Assembly: GCF_936925435.1 (NCBI RefSeq)
Contig: NZ_CAKZHQ010000025.1
Location: 1 to 64,000 of the forward strand
Direction of reading: 5' to 3'
Source: an uncultured Ramlibacter sp.
GTDB taxonomy: Bacteria > Pseudomonadota > Gammaproteobacteria > Burkholderiales > Burkholderiaceae_C
Length of the DNA stretch: 64,000 nt
Below the pieces are notes generated by a model that was not told where the DNA came from, searched no databases, and was given only the letters and a program-made list of their open reading frames with translations. The position numbers were made by a program, and so were the translations under genes. Shown here one piece after another: positions 10,764-21,071 of this stretch (the first letter of the stretch is position 1; each line of letters starts with the position of its first letter).

Positions 10764-11750
10764 TCAGTCGGCCTTGATCTGGGCGCGCTTGACGATGTCG
10801 CTCCAGGTCTTCTGCTCGCGGCCGATGAAGGCGGCGAACTCGGCGGAGGGGCCGCCGCCGCCCACCGCGCTGTCATGGGCGAAGCGCTCGGTCACCGCGC
10901 TGGAGCGCAAGGCCTTGAACGACTCCTCCTGCATCTTCCTGACAACGTCGGGCGGCGTGCCCGCCGGCGCCAGGATGCCGTACCACTGCGAGGTTTCGAA
11001 GTCCTTGAAACCCATCTCGGCCACCGTCGGCACATCGGGCAGGGCGGCGATGCGCTGCTGCGTGCCCACGGCGATGGCGCGCAGCTTGCCCGCGCGGATG
11101 TGGGCGCCCAGGGCCGGCAGGCCGGCCGACGAGGCCTGGGTGCGGCCGGCCAGCAGATCGGTCAGCTGCGGACCCGTGCCGCGGTAGGGGATGTGGGTGA
11201 TGAACATGCCGGTCACCAGCTTGAGGTACTCCATCGCCAGGTGGCCGGCACTGGCGTTGCCGGCCGAACCGTAACTGAGCTTGCCGGGGTTTGCCTTGGC
11301 ATAGGCGACGAACTCCTTGAAGTTCTTCGCCGGCACGTCGGGATGGATGACAAAGACGTTGGGCACCTTGGCCAGCAGCGTGACCGGCACGAAGTCCTTG
11401 TTCACGTCGTAGGGCTGGTTGGCCAGCATGTAGGGATTCACCGCCAGCGTGCCCACGTGGCCCAGGATGATGGTGTGGCCGTCCGGCGGCGCCTTGACCG
11501 CCTCGACCATCGCCACCACGCCGGCGCCGCCGGGCTTGTTCTCCACATAGACGCTCTGGCCCAGCTGCCTGGTCAGCTCCGCCGCCACCGAGCGGGCGAC
11601 GATCTCCGAGGTGCCGCCCGGCGCGAAGGGCACGAGAAAGCGCACCGACTTGCTTGGCCAGGCGGTCTGGGCGCGCAGCGAAGGCAGGGCGACGGCGGCC
11701 GCCGCGCCCAGGACCAGTCGACGGGTGATGCTGGTGGACGCGAGCGGCAT
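10764..11750 (-). CDS. Bug-family (tripartite tricarboxylate type) substrate-binding protein
   Basis: [52 protein letters not shown]-type Bug signature. Confidence 0.92.
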   Translation of the reverse strand: [328 protein letters not shown]

Positions 11751-11762
11751 GGTGAGGTCCTT

Positions 11763-12740
11763 CTATTCGGGCTTGATGTTGCGCTCGCGCACGATCTTTT
11801 CCCACTTGACCGACTCCTTGTGCATGAAGTCGTTGAGCTCGGCACGGGTGGTCGGGTGCGCGCTCAGACCGTGCTTGGTCAGCGCCTCGCGGATCGCCGG
11901 GTCGTTGAGCACCTTGACGATCTCCAGGTTGTAGCGGTCCAGCAGGGCCGCCGGCATCTTGCTGGAGCCGACGAAGGCATACCAGTTGAGCGCCTCGAAG
12001 CCCGGATAGCCCGACTCGGCCACCGTCGGGATGTTGGCCAGGTAGGACGGCCGGGTCAGGCCTGTGGTGGCCAGCGGGATGAGCTTGCCGGCCTCGATGT
12101 GCGGCAGCGAGGTCGGCGGCGCCGAGAAGTAGCCGGTGAAGCGGCCGGCCAGCAGGTCCTGCATGGCGGGCGCGCCGCCGCGGTAGGGCACGTGCAGCAT
12201 GTCCACGCCGGCACGCGAGGCAAACAGCTCGCCGGCCAGGTGCGAGGCCGAGCCGTTGCCGGTGGACGCGTACGAGACGTTGTTGGGCGCCTTCTTCACC
12301 GCGGCCGTGAAGTCCGCCATGGTCTTGATGCCCGCGCCCGGATGCACGACCAGCAGGTTGGGGAAGTAGACGCCTCCCGTGATGGGCGCCAGATCCTTGA
12401 AGGGATCGTAAGGCAGCTTCATCATGTGCGGCGCGATGGTCAGCGGGCCGACCGAGCCCAGCAGCAGCACCGTGCCATCGGCCAGGCCGGCCGCCACCTG
12501 CTGGTGGGCGATGTTGCCACCGGCGCCGGCCTTGTTGTCCACCAGGATGGTCTGGCCGATGTTCTCGCCCAGCTTCCTGGCGATCAATCGGGCCGCGGCA
12601 TCGGCCGCGCCGCCGGCGGCAAAGCCCACCACCAGGGTGATGGGCTTTTTCGGCGGGAAGTCTTGCGCCTGGGCTGTTCCGGCGAGCAATAGCGACGACA
12701 GGGCCAGGACGGTGGTGCGCAGCAGGTGGCGCTTGTTCAT
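11763..12740 (-). CDS. Bug-family substrate-binding protein
   Basis: MNKRHLLRTTVLALSSLLLAGTAQAQDFPPKKPITLVVGFAAGGAADAAARLIARKLGENIGQTILVDNKAGAGGN. Confidence 0.92.
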   Translation of the reverse strand: MNKRHLLRTTVLALSSLLLAGTAQAQDFPPKKPITLVVGFAAGGAADAAARLIARKLGENIGQTILVDNKAGAGGNIAHQQVAAGLADGTVLLLGSVGPLTIAPHMMKLPYDPFKDLAPITGGVYFPNLLVVHPGAGIKTMADFTAAVKKAPNNVSYASTGNGSASHLAGELFASRAGVDMLHVPYRGGAPAMQDLLAGRFTGYFSAPPTSLPHIEAGKLIPLATTGLTRPSYLANIPTVAESGYPGFEALNWYAFVGSSKMPAALLDRYNLEIVKVLNDPAIREALTKHGLSAHPTTRAELNDFMHKESVKWEKIVRERNIKPE

Positions 12741-12821
12741 GCGGAAATCTCCAGGAAGTAGGTCAAGGGTGCCCGATGGCGGGGTGTGGTGCCATAGGGG
12801 AAACAACGGGAAGCGGCCCGC

Positions 12822-13577
12822 TCAGAACTGGTAGCGGCGCAGGCCGCCGTCCACCGGGATGACGGCGCCTGTGATGTAGCTGGCCTTGGGCGAGGCCAGG
12901 AAGCACACCAGGTTGGCCAGGTCTTCGGGCTCGCCGTAGCGGCCCATGGGGATCTCGTTGTCGGCCTGCCACTGGCGGTACTCGGGCGTGTAGTTGCGCA
13001 GGATCTGCTCGGAGTGGATGCGCCCGGGCGGGATGCAGTTGACCGTGATGCCGTGCGTGCCAACCATGCGCGACAGGCCCTTGGCCCAGCTGTGGATGCC
13101 GGCCTTGGCGCAGAAGGCGCCGTTGACATGCTCGGGTTCGCTCTTGCCTGTGATGTTGACGATGCGGCCCCAGCGCCCGGCGATCATCTGGTCGATCAAG
13201 GCGTCGGCCAGCTGGCGCGGCCGGTGGAAGTTCAGCGTCATCGCCTCCTGCCACTGGGCATCGCTCACATGCAGGTCCTTGAAGCTGCGCGAACCGCCGG
13301 CGTTGTTGATCAGGATGTCGACCCGGCCCAGGCCGGCGACGGCGGCGGCGGCCAGCGACTGCGAGGCCTGTTCGGCATACAGGTCCGACTCGATCACCAC
13401 CGGCCGGTGGCCGCCCGCGGCCACGATGGCGTCTGCCACTTCCTCGAGCAGGTTCACACGGCGCGCCGAGATCGCCAGCCGCACGCCCTCGGCCGCCAGG
13501 GCGACGGCAATGCCGCGGCCGATGCCAGTGCTGGCGCCTGTGACCAGGGCGGTCTTGTCGGCAAGTTGCAGGTCCAT
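12822..13577 (-). CDS. SDR family oxidoreductase
   Basis: MDLQLADKTALVTGASTGIGRGIAVALAAEG... (TGxxxGIG, NNAG). Confidence 0.9.
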   Translation of the reverse strand: MDLQLADKTALVTGASTGIGRGIAVALAAEGVRLAISARRVNLLEEVADAIVAAGGHRPVVIESDLYAEQASQSLAAAAVAGLGRVDILINNAGGSRSFKDLHVSDAQWQEAMTLNFHRPRQLADALIDQMIAGRWGRIVNITGKSEPEHVNGAFCAKAGIHSWAKGLSRMVGTHGITVNCIPPGRIHSEQILRNYTPEYRQWQADNEIPMGRYGEPEDLANLVCFLASPKASYITGAVIPVDGGLRRYQF

Positions 13578-13599
13578 GGTGTCTCCTTTTTTGTGCGGA

Positions 13600-14586
13600 T
13601 CAGGGGATGCGGTTGGCCAGCGGCACGCAGTCGCGCCAGCGGGCCAGGTTGTCCAGGAACATGGCGGCCACCCGCTGCGCGTTGGCATCGGAATGGCCGG
13701 CCGCATGCGGCGTGACGATGACGTTGTCCAGCATCCACAGCGGCGAGGCCGCAGGCAGGGGCTCGTGCGCGAACACGTCCAGGAAGGCGCCGGCCAAGCT
13801 GCCTTCTTGCAGCGCCGCGACCAGGTCGGCCTCGACCACCACTTCGCCGCGTGCCACATTGACCAGACGCGCGCCCGGCGCCAGCGCGGCCAGGGCGGCG
13901 GCATCGACCAGGCCGCGCGTGCGCGCACTGAGCGGACAGGCCAGCACCAGCCAGTCGGTGCGCGGCAGGGCCTGGGCCAGGTCTTCGTAGGCGATGGCGG
14001 GCACGGCCGCGGTGGCATCGGCCTGGCGCCGCACGGCCGTGCAATGCAGGCCCAGGGCCTGCAGCAGGCGGGCGATCTCCTGGCCCACAGGCCCCCAGCC
14101 GACGATGAGCGCGCGCTGGCCGCGCAGGTCGCGCGGCAGCACGCCGCCGGTGGGCGGTGCCCAGCGCCGCTCGCGCTGCGCCGCCATGTACTGCGGGAAA
14201 TGCCGCGCCAGCGCCAGCACGCCGGCCACGGCGGTTTGTGCCACCACGTCGGCATTGGCGCCGGAGGAGGTGGTGACCTCGACCCCGCGCGCGCGCAGCT
14301 CGCCGAAGATGGCACGGTCGGCGCCGGCCGAATGGATGTGCACCCAGCGCAGGCTGGCTGCGCTGCGCAGCGCGTCGTAGAAGCGCTGGGTCGCCGGCAG
14401 GATCTCGTGCTTGGTGGAACGGCCGGTGATGTCGCGCGAGACGAAAGCCAGGTCCGCATCGGTGGCGGCGTCCTCGTCCGTCACCAGCAGGTGGGCGCGG
14501 CCGGCCAGCACGGCGCCGATCTGCGGCGCCAGCTGCGGCGCAGCGGCGGCCGAGACCAGGATGCGCAAGAGCTGCGGGGAACTCAC
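13600..14586 (-). CDS. D-2-hydroxyacid dehydrogenase, NAD-binding
   Basis: ALIVGWGPVGQEIARLLQALGL Rossmann and NVARGEVVVEADLVAAL...FAHEPLP...TPHAAGHS motifs; GTG start overlaps the upstream Bug stop (GTGA). Confidence 0.87.
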   Translation of the reverse strand: MSSPQLLRILVSAAAAPQLAPQIGAVLAGRAHLLVTDEDAATDADLAFVSRDITGRSTKHEILPATQRFYDALRSAASLRWVHIHSAGADRAIFGELRARGVEVTTSSGANADVVAQTAVAGVLALARHFPQYMAAQRERRWAPPTGGVLPRDLRGQRALIVGWGPVGQEIARLLQALGLHCTAVRRQADATAAVPAIAYEDLAQALPRTDWLVLACPLSARTRGLVDAAALAALAPGARLVNVARGEVVVEADLVAALQEGSLAGAFLDVFAHEPLPAASPLWMLDNVIVTPHAAGHSDANAQRVAAMFLDNLARWRDCVPLANRIP

Positions 14587-15539
14587 TCCGCCGTCGCGCC
14601 CGAGTCGCGCACGATCACTTTCCACTTCTCGTACTCCTTCTGCACGAACTGGCCGAACTGCGCGGGCGAGCCGCCCACCGGGTCGGCGCCCTCGCGCACC
14701 ATCTGCGCCTCCAGCGCGGGCAAGGCCTCGTTCACCGCCTTGTTCAACTGCGCGATCACCGGCTCAGGCGTGCCCTTGGGCGCGAAGAAGCCAAACCAGG
14801 AGCCGGCCTCGAAGCCGGGAAAGCCACTGTCGGCGATGGTGGGCGCATCGGGCAGCGAGCGCGAGCGCTTGGCGCTGGTGACCGCGATCGCGCGCAGCTT
14901 GCCCGCCTGGATGTGCTGGATCACCGACGGGATGGTTGCGAACATGAACTGCAGGCGGCCGGCCAGCAGATCGTTGAGCGCGTCCGCGCCCTTGTAGGGC
15001 ACATGAACGGTTTCCACCCCCACACGCTTGCTCAGCATGAAGCCCGAGAGGTGGGACGAGGTGCCCACGCCAGTCGAGCCGTAGTTCAGCTTACCGGGAT
15101 TGGCCTTGGCGTAGGCCAGGAACTCCTCGACGGTTTTGGCCGGCAGGGAGGGATGGACCACCAGGACGTTGGGCACGTCGGCGATCTGCACCACAGGCAC
15201 CAGGTCGACCAGGGGGTTGATGTTGAGCTTCTTGAACAACGAAGGGTTGACAGCCATCGGCCCGACCGAGTTGACGATCAGGGTGTAGCCGTCCGGCGGG
15301 GCCTTCGCGGCCAGCTCGGTGCCGATGTTGCCGCCGCCACCGGGCTTGTTGTCGATCAGGAAGTTCTGCTTGAAGCGCTCGGTGAGCTTCTGGCTCACGG
15401 CACGCGCCAGGATGTCGGTGGTGCCGCCGGCGGTAAAGGCCACCACCACGCGCACCGGCTTGTTGGGGTAGTCGGCCGCCTGGGCCAGGGCGTTGCCGGC
15501 GGCGCAGGCCAGCAGCATGGCTGCGAATTGGAATCTCAT
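14583..15539 (-). CDS. Bug-family substrate-binding protein
   Basis: [56 protein letters not shown]. Confidence 0.92.
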   Translation of the reverse strand: [318 protein letters not shown]

Positions 15540-15565
15540 TTTTTGTCTCCTTGCTTTGTCTCTGT

Positions 15566-16354
15566 TCAGTCGCGAAAACCCGGGTCCATGCGATCGAGTT
15601 TGCGCAGCAGGGCCGGCCATTCCATCAGACCGTAGGGCCGGCGCGTGCCGGGCTGGTAGTTGTTCCAGGTCTCTTCCAGCACCTCGGGCGGCACCGGGCG
15701 CAGCGGCGTGTTGCAGGACATGGCGCCGATCTGCGAGCGGCAGGCCAGCTCCAGCCTGTGGGTCCAGTTGAAGGCCTCGCCCACGCTGCGGCCAACCACC
15801 ATGGCGCCGTGGTTGCGGAAGATCACCGCCTCCTTATCGCCCAGGTCGCGCAGCAGCGACTCCTGTTCGGCCGTGTCCAGCACCACGCCCTGGTAGTCGT
15901 GGTAGCCGACCTTCAGGAAGCGCATCGCCGTCTGCGTGATGGGCAGCAGGCCACAGTCCAGCGCCGACACCGCCATCGAGGCCCAGCTGTGGGTGTGGAT
16001 GACGCAGGCCACCTCAGGCCGCGCAGCATGCACCGCGCTGTGGATCACGTAGCCGGCCTTGTTGATGCCGTAGTTGAGGTCGCCGAAATCCGGCTTGGAC
16101 AGGATCTCGCCCGCCAGGTTGACCTTGATCAGGCAGGAGGCCGTGATCTCCTCGTACATCATCCCGTAGGGGTTGATGAGGAAGGCGCCGGGCTCGCCCG
16201 GCACGTGGGAGGAGATGTGGTTGGCCATCATGTCGGACATGCCGAACAGGTCGACCAGCCGGTAGCAGGCCGCCAGGTCGATGCGGGCCTGCCACTCGGC
16301 TTCGGAGCAGCGGTCTTTCATGGAGGGGATGGTCAGGACGCCGGGCTTGTGCAT
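15566..16354 (-). CDS. Class II aldolase/adducin family protein
   Basis: LAACYRLVDLFGMSDMMANHISSHVPG...CVIHTHSWASMAVSAL...IFRNHGAMVVGRSV metal-binding His motifs. Confidence 0.9.
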   Translation of the reverse strand: MHKPGVLTIPSMKDRCSEAEWQARIDLAACYRLVDLFGMSDMMANHISSHVPGEPGAFLINPYGMMYEEITASCLIKVNLAGEILSKPDFGDLNYGINKAGYVIHSAVHAARPEVACVIHTHSWASMAVSALDCGLLPITQTAMRFLKVGYHDYQGVVLDTAEQESLLRDLGDKEAVIFRNHGAMVVGRSVGEAFNWTHRLELACRSQIGAMSCNTPLRPVPPEVLEETWNNYQPGTRRPYGLMEWPALLRKLDRMDPGFRD

Positions 16355-16372
16355 GTGGGTTTCTCCTTCAGG

Positions 16373-17533
16373 TCAGTCCGAGCCCAGTGCCAGCCGGTTG
16401 GGCTGGCGCTTCTCGATCGCGTTTTTCAACAGGGCCGCGCTGCGGAAGATGCCGTGCGCGAACTTGCCGTAGGGCAGTGTGAGGAACAGCGCCATCACCA
16501 CGCCCAGGTGCACCGCCAGCAGCAGGGCCATGGCGCCGGTGTCGCGCCAGGCCAGCAGGGCCAGACCGGTGGCACTGGTCAGCAGCAGCAAGGCAATGAA
16601 GCCGCGGTCCATCGGCCGCTGCGCGATGTCGCCGTGCTGCGGGTCACGCCGGAAGTTGAGCCAGAGCAGGCCGGCCGGGCCGACCAGCAAGCCGATGCCA
16701 CCCAGCGTGCCCAGGATGACGGGCGCGCTGGTCAGCGGGTACGGCGCCTGCTGGCCCAGCAGGTAGTGGTACAGCGTGGCCACGCAGGTCGCGGCAAAGC
16801 ACAGCATGAAGCCGTAGAAGGTGGCGTGGTGCAAGTGCCGCCGCGCCAGCGAGTAGCGGTCGTCCTCGTTGTTGCAGCCCTCGCCGTGACCGCCTCCAAG
16901 GTATTTGAGCCGCAGCGCGTCGTGCGCGGCTTCAGCCACGGCCGCGCCCGGCACACCTTGCGCCGGCGAGACCTCGCGCCAGAAACGCGCCACCCCCATG
17001 GCCAAGGCAAGGATGGCCAGGCCGAACACCAGGCCGAACACGGCAGCCAGGAAGTTGTGCGGGAAGATGGCGTAGAAGTTGCCGGCCAGCGGCGCGTGCC
17101 ACAGGCGCCCGGTCATCGCTACGGCCAGCACAAGGAACAGGGCCAAGCCGCCGGCCAGGGCCAGGGCCACCGTCAGGCCGGCCCGCTTGTAGAGCGCGCC
17201 CAGGGCCGGCGGCCAGGCGTAGTCGTGGTAGGTCTGCATGCGCACCTGGGCCATGGCCTTGGGCACGTTGACCGCGAACTCGTGCGGCGGCGCGTACTGG
17301 CAGGCGTGCAGGCAGGCGCCGCAGTTGTGGCACAGATTGGCCAGGTAGTGCACGTCGGCCACGCCGAACTCCAGCCGCCGGGTCATGGCCGGGAAGACCG
17401 CGCAAAAGCCCTCGCAGTAGCGGCAGGCATTGCAGATCTGCATCTGGCGCGCCACCTCGGCCTCGGCGCCACCCCCAATCCCGCCTTCGGCCAGGGCCAC
17501 GGCCTCGCGGGCGAGCGCTTCAAGCTGCTGCAT
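16373..17533 (-). CDS. tcuB: Tricarballylate-utilization-type 4Fe-4S membrane protein (TcuB/CitB-like)
   Basis: [23 protein letters not shown]...[23 protein letters not shown] two ferredoxin-like Cys clusters followed by TM helices. Confidence 0.85.
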   Translation of the reverse strand: MQQLEALAREAVALAEGGIGGGAEAEVARQMQICNACRYCEGFCAVFPAMTRRLEFGVADVHYLANLCHNCGACLHACQYAPPHEFAVNVPKAMAQVRMQTYHDYAWPPALGALYKRAGLTVALALAGGLALFLVLAVAMTGRLWHAPLAGNFYAIFPHNFLAAVFGLVFGLAILALAMGVARFWREVSPAQGVPGAAVAEAAHDALRLKYLGGGHGEGCNNEDDRYSLARRHLHHATFYGFMLCFAATCVATLYHYLLGQQAPYPLTSAPVILGTLGGIGLLVGPAGLLWLNFRRDPQHGDIAQRPMDRGFIALLLLTSATGLALLAWRDTGAMALLLAVHLGVVMALFLTLPYGKFAHGIFRSAALLKNAIEKRQPNRLALGSD

Positions 17534-18923
17534 GGGCAGCCTCCTTGCGCGCGGCAGCCGCCGCCTGCGTGCCGGCGATGCGGCCGAAGGCCGTACCGAT
17601 GCTCATGCCCACGCCGGCCGTGTAGCCCTTGCCCAGCACATTGCCGGCCATCATTTCGCCGGCGACAAAGAGATTGTCCGAGGGCTGCCCGCCGAAGCGC
17701 ACGGCCGCGGTCTCGTCGGTCTTGAGGCCCAGATAGGTGAAGGTGATGCCGGGCCGCAGCGCATAGCCGTAGAAAGGCGCGGTGTCGATCGGCCGGGCCC
17801 AGTGGGTCTTGGCCGGCGACAGGCCCTCGGTATGGCAGTCGTCCAGCACCGTGTGGTCGAAGCTGCCGGGCCGGCAGGCGGCGTTGAAGTCGTTCATCGT
17901 CTGCATGAAAGTGGTTTCGTCCAGGCCGAGCTGGCGCGCCATCTCGGGCAGCGTGTTGGCCTTCACGCCGGGGAAGACCGGCGGCATGAAGCGGCCGATG
18001 GCCTTGCTGTCGATGATGCAAAAGCCGGTCTGGCCAGGCTGCTGGGCCACCAGGCGGCCCCAGATCGCATAGCGCTTGGGCCAGAAGTCCTCACCCTCGT
18101 CGTAGAAGCGCTTTCCTTCGCGGTTGAGCATCACGCCCAGCGAGACGCAGTCCACCCGGGTGCAGATGCCGCCGTCGTACAGCGGGGCGCGCGCATCGAT
18201 GGCCACGCAATGGCCTTGCGAGGGGTCGCCGATGGTGTCGGCGCCGGCGTCCATCATGGCCTTGAGCAACACCCCGCGGTTGAAGCGCGTGCCACGGATC
18301 AGGAAGTTGTCGGCCGGCCATTCGCCGCGCTCGTTCTGGCCCCAGGCCTCGCGCAGCCATTCGCGGTTGGACTCGAAGCCGCCGGCCGCCAGCACGCAGG
18401 TCTTGGCCTCGATGCGTTCGCTGCCGATGTGCGCGGCGATGAAACGGCCATCGCGGACCTCCAGGCTGTCGACGGTGGCGCCGTAGCGCACCTGCACGCC
18501 CAGGGCCTGAGCACTGCGGTAGTAGGCGTTGACCAGGGCCTTGCCGCCGCCCATGAAGAAGGCATTGGTGCGCGACAGGTGCAGGGTGCCGGCCAGCGAG
18601 GGCTGGAAATGCACGCCGTGCCTGCGCATCCAGTCGCGGCAGCTGGACGAGGCGCGAATCACCAGCCGGGCCAGCTTCTCGTCGGTGGCGCCGCCGGTCA
18701 CCTTGAGCAGGTCCTGCCAGAACTCTTCTTCGGGATAGGCTTCCAGCAGCACATCCTGCGGCGCATCGTGCATGCAGCGCAGGTTGCGGGTGTGCTGCGA
18801 ATTGCCGCCGCGCCACTCTTTGGGAGCCGACTCCAGCAGCAGCACGCTGGCGCCCGCCTCGCGCGCCATCAGCGCGGCGCACAGCGCGGCATTGCCGCCG
18901 CCAATCACCAGGACATCGATCAT
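17520..18923 (-). CDS. tcuA: FAD-dependent tricarballylate dehydrogenase-like protein
   Basis: [49 protein letters not shown]...; overlaps tcuB-like gene by 14 bp. Confidence 0.85.
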   Translation of the reverse strand: MIDVLVIGGGNAALCAALMAREAGASVLLLESAPKEWRGGNSQHTRNLRCMHDAPQDVLLEAYPEEEFWQDLLKVTGGATDEKLARLVIRASSSCRDWMRRHGVHFQPSLAGTLHLSRTNAFFMGGGKALVNAYYRSAQALGVQVRYGATVDSLEVRDGRFIAAHIGSERIEAKTCVLAAGGFESNREWLREAWGQNERGEWPADNFLIRGTRFNRGVLLKAMMDAGADTIGDPSQGHCVAIDARAPLYDGGICTRVDCVSLGVMLNREGKRFYDEGEDFWPKRYAIWGRLVAQQPGQTGFCIIDSKAIGRFMPPVFPGVKANTLPEMARQLGLDETTFMQTMNDFNAACRPGSFDHTVLDDCHTEGLSPAKTHWARPIDTAPFYGYALRPGITFTYLGLKTDETAAVRFGGQPSDNLFVAGEMMAGNVLGKGYTAGVGMSIGTAFGRIAGTQAAAAARKEAAHAAA

Positions 18924-18980
18924 GGGCGCGACTCTAGGCCGCAACGCGGGCGCAGGGAAGCCTGCGCCGCTCACTGGGGT

Positions 18981-18995
18981 ATCACGAATCGTGAT
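18981..18995. promoter_or_regulatory. Candidate LysR-type operator (perfect interrupted palindrome)
   Basis: ATCACGA-A-TCGTGAT, contains T-N11-A; 58-72 bp upstream of the tcuA-like ATG, overlapping the lysR stop codon. Confidence 0.55.
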
Positions 18996-19920
18996 GGCTG
19001 AGTTTGGCCCCAGCCCAGCGGCCGGTGCGCACCAGCTCGCGCGCCAGCCCAGCCAGCACCACCCGCACGGCCAGCGCCGCCGGTGACAGCTCGTCATCGG
19101 ACAGGCTGCACAGCGAGTTCAGGCGCCGTGCCTGGGCATCGCCAATCTCCGACATGCGAAAGCGCTCGGCCGCGTCGGCAAAGCGGCCGATGGCGGCCCA
19201 GGGCTGCAGCGTGCAGCCCAGGCCGGCGTCCACCGCGTCCATCAGCATGGCCAGGGAGTCGATCTCCGAGGCCAGAGTGGGCTTGAAACGGGCCCGCGCG
19301 AACGCCGCATCCAGCGTGCTGCGCAGGCCATGGGGGCCGCTGGGCAGGATCAGCGGCAGGCCCTTGAGCTGGGCCAGCCGGGTGCGCGCCGGCAGCTCGC
19401 GCGCCGGATGGCGGGCCGACTGGATCAGGAACAGCTTTTCCTCCAGCAGCGGCGTCACGCTCCAGCGCCGCGCCGGATGGGTGTCGAACAGCACGGCCAG
19501 GTCGAGCTGGCGCGCGTTGAGCATGGTCGACAGATGGCCCGACAGGCTCTCCACCATGTGCAGGCGCACGTCGGGATAGCGCTCGTTCATGGCCTGCATC
19601 AGCGGCAGGCCCAGCACCGAGGCCGTGGTCGGCGCCAGACCGACCGTGACACTGCCGGACAGCCGCGCCTGCTGGGCCACGCGGCTGGCCTGTTCGGCAT
19701 GGCGCAGGCTCAGCTGGGCTTCGCGGAAAAAGGCCAGGCCGGCCTCGGTGGGCGTGACGCCCTTGGCGCTGCGTTGCAGGAGGCGCGTTGACAGCTCGCC
19801 TTCGAGCCGGCTGATCTGCTGGCTCAGGGCCGACTGCACCACGCCCAGGTCGATCGCGGCGCGGCTCATGCTGCCCATCTCGACGACGCGAACGAAATAG
19901 CGTAGCTGGCGTAACTCCAT
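18982..19920 (-). CDS. LysR family transcriptional regulator
   Basis: MELRQLRYFVRVVEMGSMSRAAIDLGVVQSALSQQISRLEGELSTRLLQRS HTH. Confidence 0.93.
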   Translation of the reverse strand: MELRQLRYFVRVVEMGSMSRAAIDLGVVQSALSQQISRLEGELSTRLLQRSAKGVTPTEAGLAFFREAQLSLRHAEQASRVAQQARLSGSVTVGLAPTTASVLGLPLMQAMNERYPDVRLHMVESLSGHLSTMLNARQLDLAVLFDTHPARRWSVTPLLEEKLFLIQSARHPARELPARTRLAQLKGLPLILPSGPHGLRSTLDAAFARARFKPTLASEIDSLAMLMDAVDAGLGCTLQPWAAIGRFADAAERFRMSEIGDAQARRLNSLCSLSDDELSPAALAVRVVLAGLARELVRTGRWAGAKLSHHDS

Positions 19921-19950
19921 GCGGGCGAGGTTACACCGCTGCGCAGGCCG

Positions 19951-21039
19951 CTACTTCGCGCAGCGCCCCGACAGCGCGCGCAACGCCAGACCGGGCGCGG
20001 CCAGCAGGCCGCCGACGGCGGGTGTGCCTTCGGGCGCATGCAGGCAGTCGTCGACACCCGCGCCCTCGATGCCCTGGGCCAAAGGGTCCTTGCGGTTGCG
20101 GCGCAGCTGCTCGTTCGCCATCTCCGCCAGGCTGCGCTGCTGGTTGCGGTAAGGGCCGGGGTGCGGCGCGATCAGGGGCGGGATGGGCGGGATCACCACC
20201 GGTGGCCGGGCCACGGGCGGCGTGGCAGGCGCAACAGCCGGCGCGCCCCAGCCCGGCGGCGCCGGCACCAGCACCGGTGTGGCGCTGCCGGCCGCCGGCG
20301 AGCCGGCCGGCACAGGCACATCGAGCACCGGGCCTTGCAAGCGTTGCACCGGTGCGGGTGCCGGAGGCGCCGGCGGCGCGGGAGCTGGCGCCGGCGGGGC
20401 CGGTGATGCAGGTGCAGGTGACGCCACCGGGGCGGGCGGCGCGGGCACAGGCGCTGGTGCGGGTTCGGTCACAGGCGCGGGCGCTGTTGCCGGCGCAGGA
20501 ACCGGCGCCGGTGTGGGAACGGGGGCCGGCGCTGGAACGGGCGCAGGTGCGGGCACCGGCACAGGAGCAGGCGGTGGCGCCTCCTCGGGGACGGGCGTGG
20601 GCGCAGGCGGGGCGGGCGCCACGGGCACAGGCGCCGGGGGCACCGGCACAGGCAGAGGCGGCGACGCCTCCCTGGGCGGCTGGGGCGCGGGTGCTTCGGC
20701 CGGCGCGGGCCGCGGCGCCGGGCTGGGCACCTGCACCGTGTCGGGCAGTTGCGTGGTGGTTTTCAACGGCACGCTGGACTCCGGCACCTTGGAAAACACA
20801 GACAGGTTGTCGGTGGAGCGCAGCGCCACCTGGGGCCGCGGCGTGATGGCGCGGCTGGCGTCTGCCCCCGGGCTGATCGCCTGCACGTACTGCACCACCA
20901 CATAGCGAATGGCCTGCTGCACCGGCGAGTACTGCAGCAGCAGCCATAGCAGGCCCACATGCAGCGCGCCGGCCGTGGCCAGCGCCGCGGGCGACAGGCG
21001 TTGCGGCGGCAGGGCGGGTGGAGTGGGCCGGTCAAGCAT
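19951..21039 (-). CDS. Single-TM proline/alanine/valine-rich periplasmic protein, TonB-like architecture
   Basis: [38 protein letters not shown], then long (PAPVP)n-rich stretch; no TonB C-terminal domain recognised. Confidence 0.75.
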   Translation of the reverse strand: MLDRPTPPALPPQRLSPAALATAGALHVGLLWLLLQYSPVQQAIRYVVVQYVQAISPGADASRAITPRPQVALRSTDNLSVFSKVPESSVPLKTTTQLPDTVQVPSPAPRPAPAEAPAPQPPREASPPLPVPVPPAPVPVAPAPPAPTPVPEEAPPPAPVPVPAPAPVPAPAPVPTPAPVPAPATAPAPVTEPAPAPVPAPPAPVASPAPASPAPPAPAPAPPAPPAPAPVQRLQGPVLDVPVPAGSPAAGSATPVLVPAPPGWGAPAVAPATPPVARPPVVIPPIPPLIAPHPGPYRNQQRSLAEMANEQLRRNRKDPLAQGIEGAGVDDCLHAPEGTPAVGGLLAAPGLALRALSGRCAK

Positions 21040-21071
21040 GGGGGCAAGCTTCCCTTGGGATAATCGCACAC

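Noticed and set aside
10875-12692. 605-aa plus-strand ORF
   Set aside because: Antisense to two Bug genes; shadow frame
20183-20905. Plus-strand Gly/Ala/Thr repeat ORF (GAGAGTGAG...)
   Set aside because: Mirror image of the PAPVP tract of the minus-strand gene; minus frame has TM segment and sensible tail
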